A DNA stretch of 33,102 bases from the NCBI GenBank assembly GCA_031266075.1, contig JAISBS010000019.1, positions 1 to 33,102 on the forward strand, in the 5' to 3' direction. The notes under the pieces were generated by a model. It was not told the origin of the DNA. It made no database searches and saw nothing but the letters and a program-made list of their open reading frames with translations. The translations under genes and the position numbers were made by a program. This document shows, one piece after another, positions 23,272-31,360 of the stretch. Position 1 is the first letter of the stretch. Every line of letters begins with the position of its first letter. Origin of the DNA: Treponema sp. Its GTDB lineage: Bacteria; Spirochaetota; Spirochaetia; Treponematales; Breznakiellaceae.

Positions 23272-24108
23272 ATGGCTTCCCGTCCTGCCCCTTTTCGGAA
23301 AAAAGCGATCCGGTTTTTCAAAAACCCTCCCTATTGGCTGGGCCCCCTGGCCGGCGGGCTTGCCGGCATAGTGGGCGGCCTTCCGGGGATCCTCATCGGC
23401 GGCATCATGGGCTGCCTGATCCAGGAACTGTTCCGCCAGTTCTTCGCCGACCGGGCGGTGGCGGCCTACTTTGAAAGTCCGGGGCGGACTGCTTTTTACG
23501 AGGGGGAACCGGGGCTGGCGGCATGGTGCGCCCTGGCGGTGATCATCCTCGCCGAATCCGCGGAGCCGAAAAGCTGGGGGGCGGAGCCGGGAAACGCTGT
23601 GGGCGCGGAGGCCGCCTGCCGGGCGGCGGCTTTTTCCGGCGGCGGAAAATACGGCGCCCTCATGGAATCCTTCTGCCGCCTGGCCGAATCCCGGCTGCAC
23701 ATCCTGAACCCCGATCTGCTGGCGGAAAGCCTGGCGGCCCGGCGCTCTTCCCGGGGAGACCTGCCCCGGTTGGGGAAAATCCTCCATTCCTTTGCCGCCG
23801 GGGATAAAGCCCTGCAAACCGCCGCCCGGATCCGGGCCATTCTCGACCCCGGCTACCGGATTTTTGAGCAGGGAATCCATGACGCAGCGGAGCGGTTTTT
23901 TTCGCCGTCCCCGGACTCCGGCGCCTGGGAACTTTTGGGCTTGAAGCCCGGCGCCTCCCTGGAGGAGGTAAAATCAGGCTTCCGCCGGCTGGCGATTCAG
24001 TTTCACCCCGACAGCCTCCAGGGGCTGGATGAAAAACAGCGGGAAAAGGCGGCCCAGGCGTTTATGAAGATAGAAGCGGCGTACCGGGAAATAATTGACT
24101 TTCAATAA
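23272..24108 (+). CDS. DjlA-like membrane-anchored J-domain co-chaperone
   Basis: This 278-residue protein has a Gly-rich hydrophobic segment (PLAGGLAGIVGGLPGILIGG, residues ~25-44) typical of DjlA's membrane anchor. A helical middle domain (~55-200) in the TerB-like position follows, and a C-terminal J domain (~215-278) carries the essential HPD at 245-247. J proteins stimulate DnaK; DjlA does so at the membrane and affects envelope stress responses. It is encoded directly after two membrane proteins, which might be its clients or partners. Its stop codon TAA (24106-24108) overlaps the flanking duplication of a mobile-like element. The helical domain is not confirmed as TerB. Confidence 0.85.
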   Translation: MASRPAPFRKKAIRFFKNPPYWLGPLAGGLAGIVGGLPGILIGGIMGCLIQELFRQFFADRAVAAYFESPGRTAFYEGEPGLAAWCALAVIILAESAEPKSWGAEPGNAVGAEAACRAAAFSGGGKYGALMESFCRLAESRLHILNPDLLAESLAARRSSRGDLPRLGKILHSFAAGDKALQTAARIRAILDPGYRIFEQGIHDAAERFFSPSPDSGAWELLGLKPGASLEEVKSGFRRLAIQFHPDSLQGLDEKQREKAAQAFMKIEAAYREIIDFQ

Positions 24109-24146
24109 AGGCTGTTCCGAAACCAACCGGGTTTTGGAACAAGCAC
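24108..24146. mobile_element. 39-bp hairpin element inserted at the DjlA stop codon
   Basis: The element starts AAGGCTGTTCCGAAACC and ends GGGTTTTGGAACAAGCAC. It is flanked by AATA at 24104-24107 and 24147-24150; a wider CAATAA repeat is also present. It has the CCGGTTGG-type loop instead of CTTCAG. The insertion retains the stop codon TAA using its first A. Confidence 0.55.
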
Positions 24147-24189
24147 AATAACCTGAGCGGGGAAAGCGGTGTATGAACCGGGGCCCGGC

Positions 24190-25467
24190 CTATTTGCTCC
24201 GTACAATACTGGCCCCCAGATCGGTGAGCCGTTCTACCAGGTTTTCATAGCCCCGCTCAATCTGGTAGACGTTGCGGATAGTGCTTTTCCCCTGGGCGCA
24301 CATAGCGGCGATGATCATGGCCATACCGGCCCGTACGTCGGGGCTGTGGAGTTCCGATGCCGCCAACCGGGACGGGCCGCTTACCACCGCCCGGTGGGGA
24401 TCGCAGAGGACGATCCGAGCCCCCATGCCGATAAGCTTGTCCACAAAAAACATCCGGGATTCAAACATTTTTTCGTGGATCAGCACGGTCCCCTTTACCT
24501 GGGTGGCTACCACGGTAATAATGCTGGTCAGATCCGGCGGGAAACCCGGCCAGGGGGCGTCGTCGATCTTGGGGATCATGCCGCCAAGGTCGCAGTTTAC
24601 CTCCATGGCCTGGTTTTTCGGCACATGGATGGTCGTTCCCTCCTGGGCCCAACTGATGCCCAGCTTGCCAAAGGCGATTTTCGCGGGCCTGAGGTCCTGG
24701 GGCCGGATCCCTTCGATATGGAGGTCTCCCCCGGTGGCGGCTGCCAGGCCGATAAAGGAGCCCACCTCCATAAAGTCCGCGCCGATTTCAAAATCGCAGC
24801 CGGAAAGTTTTTCTACCCCGTTGATAGTGAGAATGTTGGAGCCGATGCCTTCGATTCGGGCGCCCATGGAAACCAGCATCCGGCAGAGATCCTGTACATG
24901 AGGTTCGCTGGCGGCGTTGGTAAGAATCGTCTGCCCCCTGGCCAGCGCCGCCGCCATGACCGCGTTTTCCGTCCCCGTAACCGACGCTTCGTCAAGGAAT
25001 ATATCCGCTCCGGCAAGGGTCCTGGCGGTAAAGATAAAGGCCCCGTTGCTCCGCACTTTCGCCCCCAGTTCGGTAAGGGCCAGAAAGTGGGTGTCCAGCC
25101 GCCGCCGCCCGATAACATCCCCGCCGGGGGGGGGCAGCACCACCTTGCCCGTCCGGGCCAGAAGGGGGCCGGCAAACAAAATGGAAGCCCGGATTTTCCG
25201 GGCCTGCTCCAGGGGTATCTCCGAGGATTTGAGATTCCCCAGGCGCAGGCGGTACACATTGGGTTCCGGGTTTTCCACCGTTCCGCCCAGAGCGGCGTAT
25301 ACCTCCAGCATAACCTGTACATCTTCAATATCGGGAATGTTCCGCAGAATGACCGGGTCATCGGTTAAAAGGGCTGCGGCCAGGCAGGGCAGGGCGGCGT
25401 TTTTGTTCCCGCTGGCCCGGATGGTTCCGTTGATGGGGAAACCGCCCTCGATCAGGTACTTGCTCAT
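24190..25467 (-). CDS. murA: UDP-GlcNAc enolpyruvyl transferase with Asp active site
   Basis: This 425-residue cytoplasmic enzyme makes UDP-GlcNAc-enolpyruvate, the first committed step of peptidoglycan synthesis, from phosphoenolpyruvate. Lys22-Asn23 and the two inverse alpha/beta domains are intact. In the active-site loop [14 protein letters not shown] the residue normally Cys (position 115 in E. coli) is Asp117. This change, known from Mycobacterium, Chlamydia and Borrelia MurA, is compatible with catalysis and gives resistance to fosfomycin. Length fits the family. ATG 25467 begins the canonical MSKYLIEGG. It is convergent with the DjlA-like gene and has 105 bases separating it from the lipoprotein gene upstream. 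Confidence 0.95.
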   Translation of the reverse strand: MSKYLIEGGFPINGTIRASGNKNAALPCLAAALLTDDPVILRNIPDIEDVQVMLEVYAALGGTVENPEPNVYRLRLGNLKSSEIPLEQARKIRASILFAGPLLARTGKVVLPPPGGDVIGRRRLDTHFLALTELGAKVRSNGAFIFTARTLAGADIFLDEASVTGTENAVMAAALARGQTILTNAASEPHVQDLCRMLVSMGARIEGIGSNILTINGVEKLSGCDFEIGADFMEVGSFIGLAAATGGDLHIEGIRPQDLRPAKIAFGKLGISWAQEGTTIHVPKNQAMEVNCDLGGMIPKIDDAPWPGFPPDLTSIITVVATQVKGTVLIHEKMFESRMFFVDKLIGMGARIVLCDPHRAVVSGPSRLAASELHSPDVRAGMAMIIAAMCAQGKSTIRNVYQIERGYENLVERLTDLGASIVRSK

Positions 25468-25572
25468 GGCTTGACTTTATCCACCGGGGCCCTGCCTGTC
25501 AACGGAAGGCGGTTTGAGGGGCACACTGAAAACGCGGCGCCGGTCAGTAGAGCCGGCTTTATCGTGAAAATC

Positions 25573-26214
25573 CTATTGGCTGACAAATTCCGCGCCCCTG
25601 GTTTCCTTTTCGGTCAGGGAAAAAAGGTTCAGGAAGATGTAGGGGTAGCCGTCTTCCTCGTAGGTGTCCAGAACCCCCGCGGCCTCAACCCAGGCGTCCA
25701 CCGCCGGATATGCCGGGCCTGGCGGCAGCGTCTGCATCACTCCCGGCCCGGCGGCCCAGGGCCTGCCCCAGGACACTTCAAAGCCCGCGCTTCCATCGTT
25801 GCCGCAGCAGCCGGGCCCGTAGCGGAGGACAAAACAGTACTGTTTGTCTTCGGTTACATATTGTTCAACCTTGAAAAGCCCTTCCAGTTTGATGGTTTTC
25901 CCCAAATAATCTTCCGGGTTCATGTATACGTCGTTGATCTGGCCGATAAACATTTTTTCCCTGATTTCCAGATCGATTTTTTCAGGGGCCGGGCGTTTCG
26001 GCGCCGGGGCCGGCGCGCCGGCATCGTTCGCGTCCCCTGCGGCGGGCAGTGTCCCCGGTTCTTCCGGGGCCGCCGCGTAAAGAGCCATATAGTCCGGCAA
26101 AACGACCGACCGGGTTCCCGCCTGATTTTTTGGGGTCAAAAGTATCGGGCCCGGGCCCCCGCAGGAAAACCCCAAAAGCGCCGCCAGCACCACCATAAAA
26201 AACGCCTGTTTCAT
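25573..26214 (-). CDS. DUF1980-like lipoprotein of a metal transporter unit
   Basis: This 213-residue protein has a lipoprotein signal MKQAFFMVVLAALLGFSC with Cys18. An Ala/Pro linker (~68-85) leads to a domain (~90-213) with DYLGKTIKLEGLF and RYGPGCCGNDGSAG. This resembles DUF1980/TIGR03943 proteins, which are linked to zinc or metal homeostasis. The ATG at 26214 was chosen over the longer frame because GGGAGG lies just upstream and the signal peptide starts there. It follows the permease gene by 29 bases. It is not a ZnuA-type binding protein: no His-rich loop and too small. It may act as an accessory or sensor. Confidence 0.8.
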   Translation of the reverse strand: MKQAFFMVVLAALLGFSCGGPGPILLTPKNQAGTRSVVLPDYMALYAAAPEEPGTLPAAGDANDAGAPAPAPKRPAPEKIDLEIREKMFIGQINDVYMNPEDYLGKTIKLEGLFKVEQYVTEDKQYCFVLRYGPGCCGNDGSAGFEVSWGRPWAAGPGVMQTLPPGPAYPAVDAWVEAAGVLDTYEEDGYPYIFLNLFSLTEKETRGAEFVSQ

Positions 26215-26243
26215 ATAAACCTCCCGCCGGTCCGGTATCTTTT

Positions 26244-27083
26244 TCAGCCGCTCCGCGCCATGTTCAGGCCGGGCCGCAGCTTCCCCAGAAGCCAAAACGC
26301 CACAAACACCGCCATATTGATCAATACCACGCTGGCCCCCGTGGGGGTATTAAAGCCGTAAGAGATCACTACCCCCGCAAAAAAGCAGCACACCGAAATC
26401 AGCGCGGAACAGACCGTTACCGAAACAAAGCTCTTGCATATTCGCATGGAACTGAGAGCCGGGAAGATGATCAGGCTGGAAATCAGCAGGGCTCCCATCA
26501 TCCTCATGCCCAGCACAATGGTAACGGCGGTCAGAAGCGCGATGATCAGGTTGTAAAGGCCCGCCCTGGTTCCGGTGGCCCGGGCAAAGGTTTCGTCAAA
26601 AGTAACGGCAAAAATTTTGTGGTAAAAAAACACAAAGAGCGTCAGCACCGCCAGCGAAAGGATCACGCTCAGGGTAACGTCGCTTTTGCTCATGGCCAGG
26701 ATGCTGCCGAACATATAGTTGCAGACATCGGTATTCATCCCGGTAGTCATGGAAACAATCACTACGCCGACGGCCAGCGCGCTGGTGGAAATAAGGGCGA
26801 TGGCCGCATCGCCCCGGATTTTGCTATTTTCGCTGAGGCGGAGGAGGAAGAAGGCCGCCGCCACTACCACGGGGATAGAGACCGCCAGGGGCGCGGCGTT
26901 CAGGGCGGTGGCAAGGGCCAGCGCGCCAAAGCCCACATGGGAAAGCCCGTCGCCGATCATGGAGTAGCGTTTCAGAACCAGGCTTACCCCCAGCAGGCTG
27001 GCGCAGAGGGACACCAAAAGGCCCACCACCACCGCCCGGACCAAAAACCCAAAGGTAAACATTTCCAAAACAAGGTTTATCAT
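26244..27083 (-). CDS. Zinc/manganese-type ABC transporter permease
   Basis: This 279-residue protein has about eight membrane helices of the ABC-3 (ZnuB/TroC) family, with the family motif KRYSMIGDGLSHVGFGALA near residues 39-57. It forms the membrane channel of a metal uptake ABC transporter together with the ATPase encoded just upstream. The ATG at 27083 overlaps the ATPase stop by four bases (ATGA), showing coupled translation. The metal (Zn, Mn or Fe) cannot be decided from the permease. The expected substrate-binding protein is absent from this window, so it may be encoded elsewhere or replaced by the lipoprotein. Confidence 0.9.
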   Translation of the reverse strand: MINLVLEMFTFGFLVRAVVVGLLVSLCASLLGVSLVLKRYSMIGDGLSHVGFGALALATALNAAPLAVSIPVVVAAAFFLLRLSENSKIRGDAAIALISTSALAVGVVIVSMTTGMNTDVCNYMFGSILAMSKSDVTLSVILSLAVLTLFVFFYHKIFAVTFDETFARATGTRAGLYNLIIALLTAVTIVLGMRMMGALLISSLIIFPALSSMRICKSFVSVTVCSALISVCCFFAGVVISYGFNTPTGASVVLINMAVFVAFWLLGKLRPGLNMARSG

Positions 27084-27796
27084 TGCCGAGCCCCCCCGGA
27101 ATCCCCTAAAAATCGCCGCCCCGGCTCCGAGTCCCGGTAGGCCGCGGCGGTTCCGAAAAAAAGCTGTTTGTTATGCAGGTGCAGAACCTTCCCCGCGGAT
27201 GCCGCCGCGCTGCCGATGTCGTGGCTCACCATGACAAGGGTAATTCCCGAATCCCGGTTGATCTCCGAAAAGAGGCGGTACATATCCGCCGTTACCAGGG
27301 GGTCAAGGCCGGCGGTGGGTTCGTCCAGCACCAGGAGCTTCCGGGCGGCGCAGAGGGCCCGGGCCATCAGCGCCCGCCGCTGTTGGCCGCCGGAAAGTTC
27401 CCGGAAACAGGCCCGGCGGAGTTCCCATATCCCCAGTCGCCGGAGGTTTTCCTCCGCGGCGGCCTTGTCCTGCCGGGAATAAAAGGGCCGGAACCCCCGC
27501 CGGTTCTGCCTGCCCGACAAAACCACCTCGAAAACTGCCGCAGGGAAATCCTTCTGGACTGCGGCCTGCTGGGGCATATAGCCGATTTCCGGGGGCCGGA
27601 GCCCTTTTTCAAACACGATGCGGCCCCGGAAGGGCCGGACAAGGCCCAAAAGCCCCTTGATCAGGGTGCTTTTGCCCGAACCGTTCTCCCCGGCAATACA
27701 GAGGTAATCCCCTTGCTCCACCGTGAAATTCAGGTCCGAAACTACCGGCTTGTCGTCATAGGCGAGGGAAAGGCCCTGACATTCGATCAGCGGCAT
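27080..27796 (-). CDS. Zinc/manganese-type ABC transporter ATPase
   Basis: This 238-residue protein has Walker A GENGSGKST (36-44), Q-loop YMPQQAA, signature LSGGQQRRALMARAL, Walker B KLLVLDEPTAGLDP and a switch His (MVSHDIG). It powers uptake together with the ABC-3 permease. GGAG lies nine bases before the ATG at 27796, downstream of the small 95-residue gene by 14 bases. The whole group from 28098 to 25573 looks like one transcript. Regulation by a Fur/Zur- or DtxR-type repressor is expected, but no operator was recognised. Confidence 0.92.
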   Translation of the reverse strand: MPLIECQGLSLAYDDKPVVSDLNFTVEQGDYLCIAGENGSGKSTLIKGLLGLVRPFRGRIVFEKGLRPPEIGYMPQQAAVQKDFPAAVFEVVLSGRQNRRGFRPFYSRQDKAAAEENLRRLGIWELRRACFRELSGGQQRRALMARALCAARKLLVLDEPTAGLDPLVTADMYRLFSEINRDSGITLVMVSHDIGSAAASAGKVLHLHNKQLFFGTAAAYRDSEPGRRFLGDSGGARQ

Positions 27797-27810
27797 ACCG
27801 TGGGCTCCAT

Positions 27811-28098
27811 CTACAGTTCCTCTTCGCCGCCGCCCTTGATGTTTTGGAGGTAAAAATCTATGGCGGTAAGCCGTACCTGTACGCTTTCTTCCCTGGATTT
27901 ACCTTCCCTGAAGGATTTCAGAACCGCCGAAAGGTTTTCGATGAGCTTTTTCCCCGAATTCATGCCCAAATTGGCCGCAAGAGCGCTGAATTTGTCCAGT
28001 TTCTCAATATTTTGGGGGTCTAAATTGCTCAACCCTGAGGCATTGATATGAGTTATACAAGCCTCAAGTTCCCCCCGCAAACTATCTACTGTATCCAT
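27811..28098 (-). CDS. Small helical protein of unknown function
   Basis: This 95-residue protein is charged and helical, without Cys pairs beyond one Cys, and with no signal or membrane segment. The central stretch LDKFSALAANLGMNSGKKLIENLSAVLKSFREGK is amphipathic. Its shape is weakly like a histidine phosphotransfer or adaptor helix bundle, but the phospho-His motif is absent. GGAG five bases before the ATG and a promoter-like sequence at 28162-28190 support it as the first gene of the ABC transporter unit. Function unknown. Confidence 0.65.
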   Translation of the reverse strand: MDTVDSLRGELEACITHINASGLSNLDPQNIEKLDKFSALAANLGMNSGKKLIENLSAVLKSFREGKSREESVQVRLTAIDFYLQNIKGGGEEEL

Positions 28099-28161
28099 GG
28101 CTTCTCCAATCCGGCCCCGGCAAAGTCATTCCTCCAGGGCCCGCAGTTTCCGAACATCTCT

Positions 28162-28190
28162 ATTATAAAAAATAAGTATAAAAAAATGAA
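28162..28190 (-). promoter_or_regulatory. Probable promoter of the ABC transporter unit
   Basis: On the minus strand TTCATT (28185-28190), 17 bases and a perfect TATAAT (28162-28167). Transcription would begin near 28155, about 57 bases before the ATG at 28098. Confidence 0.45.
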
Positions 28191-28206
28191 GAGCCAAATG
28201 GAAATC

Positions 28207-28230
28207 CCGGAAACCGGGCTGGTTTTTCGG
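28207..28230. repeat. Decayed hairpin of the CCGGTT-loop type
   Basis: CCGGAAACC (28207-28215) pairs with GGTTTTTCGG (28221-28230). It lies just after the stop of the cNMP-kinase gene on the minus strand and may help end its transcript, with a T-rich run following (28178-28186). Confidence 0.4.
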
Positions 28231-28247
28231 AGGTTCCTGAAAATGTT

Positions 28248-29555
28248 TCATCCCCGAATCTTTTCCCGCAGGGCGGCGTTCTGATCATTGGCCCGGACTA
28301 TCCGCTTGGCCAGCAGCTTTGACAGAAATATGCCGTAATGGGGGTATTCCCGGATGACGCCGACAAAATTTTTGCGGGTCAAAAGGATAAGCTTTCCCGG
28401 CTTTTCGGCCCGGACCGATGCGGAACGCCGCTGGTTGAGGAGAAAGGCGATTTCTCCCATAAAAATGTCCTGGGGGGAAAGGGAGCCCACCTGCTCCATA
28501 TTGTGAAACACCGTGTACTGGCCGCTGACAATGTAGTACAGGTAATCGCTGGGTTCGTCTTCCCGCAGGACAATGTCCCCTTTCTTCACATTCACCACCT
28601 GCTCGTGGGAAAACCCGACGGGAACCTCGTGTTCCACGATGGCGTCATGCTTGAATACCAGCGTTACCTGGTTGCCCTTTGAATTGTACCTCAGCTCCGT
28701 GGAAAAGGCGGAGGCCATCCTGATGCCCCGGCCATGGAGACTTAGCATATCCTGACTGACAACTTTTTTCAGGTGGGATCGTACGTCAAAGCCCTTTCCC
28801 TCGTCGCGGATCACAAAGACCGTTTCTTCAGGATGAATATCCCAGAGGAATTCCACCCGCTTGTTCCGTATCAGGGGGTCTTTGCAGCGTTCCGCCACCA
28901 GTTCCACCACCGAAAGGCCGTTCTCCATTCCCATGGTTTTTTCTTCATAGGTGATGCCGCAATTACCATGTTCCACGGCGTTTACAATAAGCTCTGCCAG
29001 GGCGAGTTGGAGGTGCATTTTGTTTTCCGGGTTGATAAGCCCCCGCTGGGCCAGAATAGTGGCGCCGATCCCCGCATAAAGAGGCACCGCCAGAATGTCG
29101 TTTTCGATAGCAAAGCTCCCCGATATGCCGTCCAGGAGATTCCGGGAAAATTCCTGCTGAAAAATGAGCTGGTAATTTTGTTCGATGATCTGGATGTTTT
29201 TCAGCAAGTGGGATCGGATCCGGTAATAATCCAGCATGGCAAGCACACTGATGGAATTGTACTTTTTGATCAGCGATTCTTCCTGATCTTTTTCGCTGGA
29301 ATAGAGCCCCAAAATGCCGAAATTCAAAATCCACTTGTCGTCCCTGACATGGGACAGGATCCCTTCAATGTCGATGGAGGGATCGGAAAAATTGATAATA
29401 ACAATTTCCGGCAAATCGTAATTCAGAAATTCCAGAATTTCATCCTTGCCGGAAAAAAACCGCAGATCGTACTGGCTCTTTACATCTTTCCGGACGGCCT
29501 CCTCCACCAGTTTTTTTACTTCGGGATCAGCATTGATAATTCCCAGTGTACTCAT
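28248..29555 (-). CDS. Anti-sigma-type kinase with cyclic-nucleotide-binding domain
   Basis: This 435-residue protein has three domains. Residues ~1-115 look like a response-regulator receiver but with Asn55 where the phospho-Asp should be, so a pseudo-receiver. Residues ~150-310 are an RsbW/SpoIIAB-type histidine-kinase-like ATPase: N-box ELIVNAVEHG (Asn192), G1 DEGKGFD (251-257) and G2 HGRGI (274-278). Residues ~318-420 are a CNMP domain with the phosphate-binding cassette GEIAFLLNQRRSAS (367-380, including Glu368 and Arg377). GGAGG precedes ATG 29555 with correct spacing; the GTG at 29561 falls inside that site. It is expected to phosphorylate a STAS protein in a way controlled by cAMP, which is an inference. 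Confidence 0.85.
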   Translation of the reverse strand: MSTLGIINADPEVKKLVEEAVRKDVKSQYDLRFFSGKDEILEFLNYDLPEIVIINFSDPSIDIEGILSHVRDDKWILNFGILGLYSSEKDQEESLIKKYNSISVLAMLDYYRIRSHLLKNIQIIEQNYQLIFQQEFSRNLLDGISGSFAIENDILAVPLYAGIGATILAQRGLINPENKMHLQLALAELIVNAVEHGNCGITYEEKTMGMENGLSVVELVAERCKDPLIRNKRVEFLWDIHPEETVFVIRDEGKGFDVRSHLKKVVSQDMLSLHGRGIRMASAFSTELRYNSKGNQVTLVFKHDAIVEHEVPVGFSHEQVVNVKKGDIVLREDEPSDYLYYIVSGQYTVFHNMEQVGSLSPQDIFMGEIAFLLNQRRSASVRAEKPGKLILLTRKNFVGVIREYPHYGIFLSKLLAKRIVRANDQNAALREKIRG

Positions 29556-29606
29556 GTTCACCTCCGCCTTGCTGTATTTGTCATCATTACACCGTACCGG
29601 TTGAAT

Positions 29607-31040
29607 TTACCCCTTTTGACTGGTCCAGTCGGTGTGGAAAAATTCGCCCCGGGGCCGGTCCACCCGTTCGTAGGTGTGGGCGCCAAAATAGTCCCGCTGG
29701 GCCTGGAGCAGGTTTGCCGGCAGCCGTTCGTTCCGGTAGCCGTCAAACCAGGCCAGGGCGCTGCCCAGGGCCGGAACCGGAACGCCGTTCTGAACCGCCG
29801 CAGCCACAACCCGCCGCCAGGAAGCCTGGGCATCTTCGATAATTTTGGTAAAGAAGGGGTCCAAAAGCAGGTTTTCCAGATCCGGTCTTTTATCAAACGC
29901 TTCCTTTATTTTCCCCAGAAACGCCGACCGGATGATGCAGCCCCCCCGCCACATCAGGGCGATGCCCCCGTAGTTGAGGTTCCATTTGTGTATCCGGGCC
30001 GCCTTTCGCATTAACAGATAACCCTGGGCGTAGGACACCACCTTGGCGGCATAGAGAGCCTTTTCCAGATCGTTGATGAGGGCCTTCCTGTCCGCCGGCG
30101 CGGTGATTTTGGGGCCCGAAAAAACCTTGGCGGCCCGCAGGCGCTCGTTTTTCGCGTCTGAAAGACAGCGGCTGAACACCGCCTCGCCAATGAGGGTCAG
30201 GGGCACGTCGAATTCCAGAGCCGCCATGCCGGTCCATTTGCCCGTGCCATTCTGTCCCGCGGCATCGAGGATTTTCTCCGCCATGGGCTTGCCGTCGGCG
30301 TCCCTGAAACCCAGAATGTCACGGGTTATCTCGATGAGGTAGCTGTTCAGGCCGCCCTGGTTCCACTGGTCAAAAATTTCCCGCATTTCCCCGTAATCCA
30401 GACCCGCCAGATTTTTCAGTAAATCATAGGTTTCGCAGATTAGCTGCATATCCCCGTATTCAATGCCGTTGTGGACCATTTTGACAAAATGGCCGGCCCC
30501 GTCTTCCCCTACCCAGTCGCAGCAGGGCAGACCCCCTTCCTCTTTGGCGGCGATCCCCTGGAGGATGGGCTTTACCAGAGGCCATGCCGCCGGGGAGCCG
30601 CCGGGCATGATGGAAGGGCCGGTCAGGGCCCCTTCGGCCCGCCCGGAGATGCCGGCGCCCACATACAAAAGCCCGTGGGCTTCCACCAGGACGGCCCGGC
30701 GGATCGTATCCCGGTAGTTGGAATTCCCCCCGTCGATGATAATATCCCCTTTTTCCAGGACCTCCAAAAGCCGGCCTATGATTTCGTCCACTGCGGCCCC
30801 GGCTTTTACCATGATCATAAGCTTCCGGGGACGTTCCAGGGCCGCGGCCAGTTCCCGGGGGCTGTGGCAGCCAATAATATGCTTCCCCGCCCCCCGGCCC
30901 GATACAAAGGCGTCGACTTTGGAGACCGTCCGGTTATAGACCGCCACGGAAAAGCCCTGCCGTTCCATGTTGAGAGCCAGATTTTCGCCCATCACTGCCA
31001 GACCGATAAGGCCGATGCCGGCCTTTTGCGTAGTTCCCAT
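29607..31040 (-). CDS. gnd: 6-phosphogluconate dehydrogenase, decarboxylating
   Basis: This 477-residue enzyme oxidises 6-phosphogluconate to ribulose 5-phosphate with NADP in the pentose phosphate pathway. The N-terminal Rossmann motif IGLAVMGENLALN, the NADP-selecting NRTVSK, and the active-site segment GAGHFVKMVHNGIEYGDMQ with catalytic Lys and Asn are intact. The long C-terminal all-helical domain has full length. ATG 31040 was preferred over the longer frame to 31235, which runs through intergenic repeats; GGA lies upstream. It stands alone, 51 bases upstream of the cNMP-kinase gene, and may share its transcript. A promoter-like TATACT lies at 31062-31067 on the minus strand. Confidence 0.95.
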   Translation of the reverse strand: MGTTQKAGIGLIGLAVMGENLALNMERQGFSVAVYNRTVSKVDAFVSGRGAGKHIIGCHSPRELAAALERPRKLMIMVKAGAAVDEIIGRLLEVLEKGDIIIDGGNSNYRDTIRRAVLVEAHGLLYVGAGISGRAEGALTGPSIMPGGSPAAWPLVKPILQGIAAKEEGGLPCCDWVGEDGAGHFVKMVHNGIEYGDMQLICETYDLLKNLAGLDYGEMREIFDQWNQGGLNSYLIEITRDILGFRDADGKPMAEKILDAAGQNGTGKWTGMAALEFDVPLTLIGEAVFSRCLSDAKNERLRAAKVFSGPKITAPADRKALINDLEKALYAAKVVSYAQGYLLMRKAARIHKWNLNYGGIALMWRGGCIIRSAFLGKIKEAFDKRPDLENLLLDPFFTKIIEDAQASWRRVVAAAVQNGVPVPALGSALAWFDGYRNERLPANLLQAQRDYFGAHTYERVDRPRGEFFHTDWTSQKG

Positions 31041-31118
31041 AAAAATCCTTTTTCGCCCCTCAGTATATCGTATATACCGGAGAAAAGAAATATGATCCGG
31101 GCTGGATTTATCATAAAT

Positions 31119-31258
31119 AGAGTTGTTTAAAAACTTCAGTTTTTGAACAACTCCGCTTAAAAGCAGCAATAAACGATTGCCGGGTGAGCTTGTTTCAAAA
31201 CCCGGCCAGGTTTCGGAACAAAGGACTTTTCCCAAAACCCGGTTAGTTTTGGAAAAAG
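31119..31258. repeat. Cluster of three hairpin repeats
   Basis: A 32-bp copy identical to 11783-11814 occupies 31119-31150. It is completed by AACTC to give GAGTTGTT/AACAACTC arms. It is followed by TTGTTTC/GGAACAA arms (31190-31221) and CCAAAAC/GTTTTGG arms (31232-31252). The last two share the loop CCCGG seen elsewhere. Confidence 0.6.
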
Positions 31259-31315
31259 GCTCCAGGCAAGCTCCCGAAAAACTGGTCCAGGCCCGGTTTT
31301 TCCCCCCAATTCAAG

Positions 31316-31360
31316 GGGGCTGTTCCAAAAAATTGAAGTTTTGGAACAGCCCCGAATTTT
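31316..31360 (+). terminator. Perfect 15-bp hairpin followed by T-run
   Basis: GGGGCTGTTCCAAAA (31316-31330), loop AATTGAAG and TTTTGGAACAGCCCC (31339-31353) form a perfect stem, followed by GAATTTTTT. It is an element copy of the GCTGTTCC family that could act as an intrinsic terminator just upstream of the receptor promoter, insulating that gene. Confidence 0.55.

Noticed and set aside
21526-23880. 784-residue minus-strand frame
   Set aside because: It is an antisense shadow of two plus-strand genes, rich in Gly, Pro and Gln in the manner of GC-rich shadow frames.
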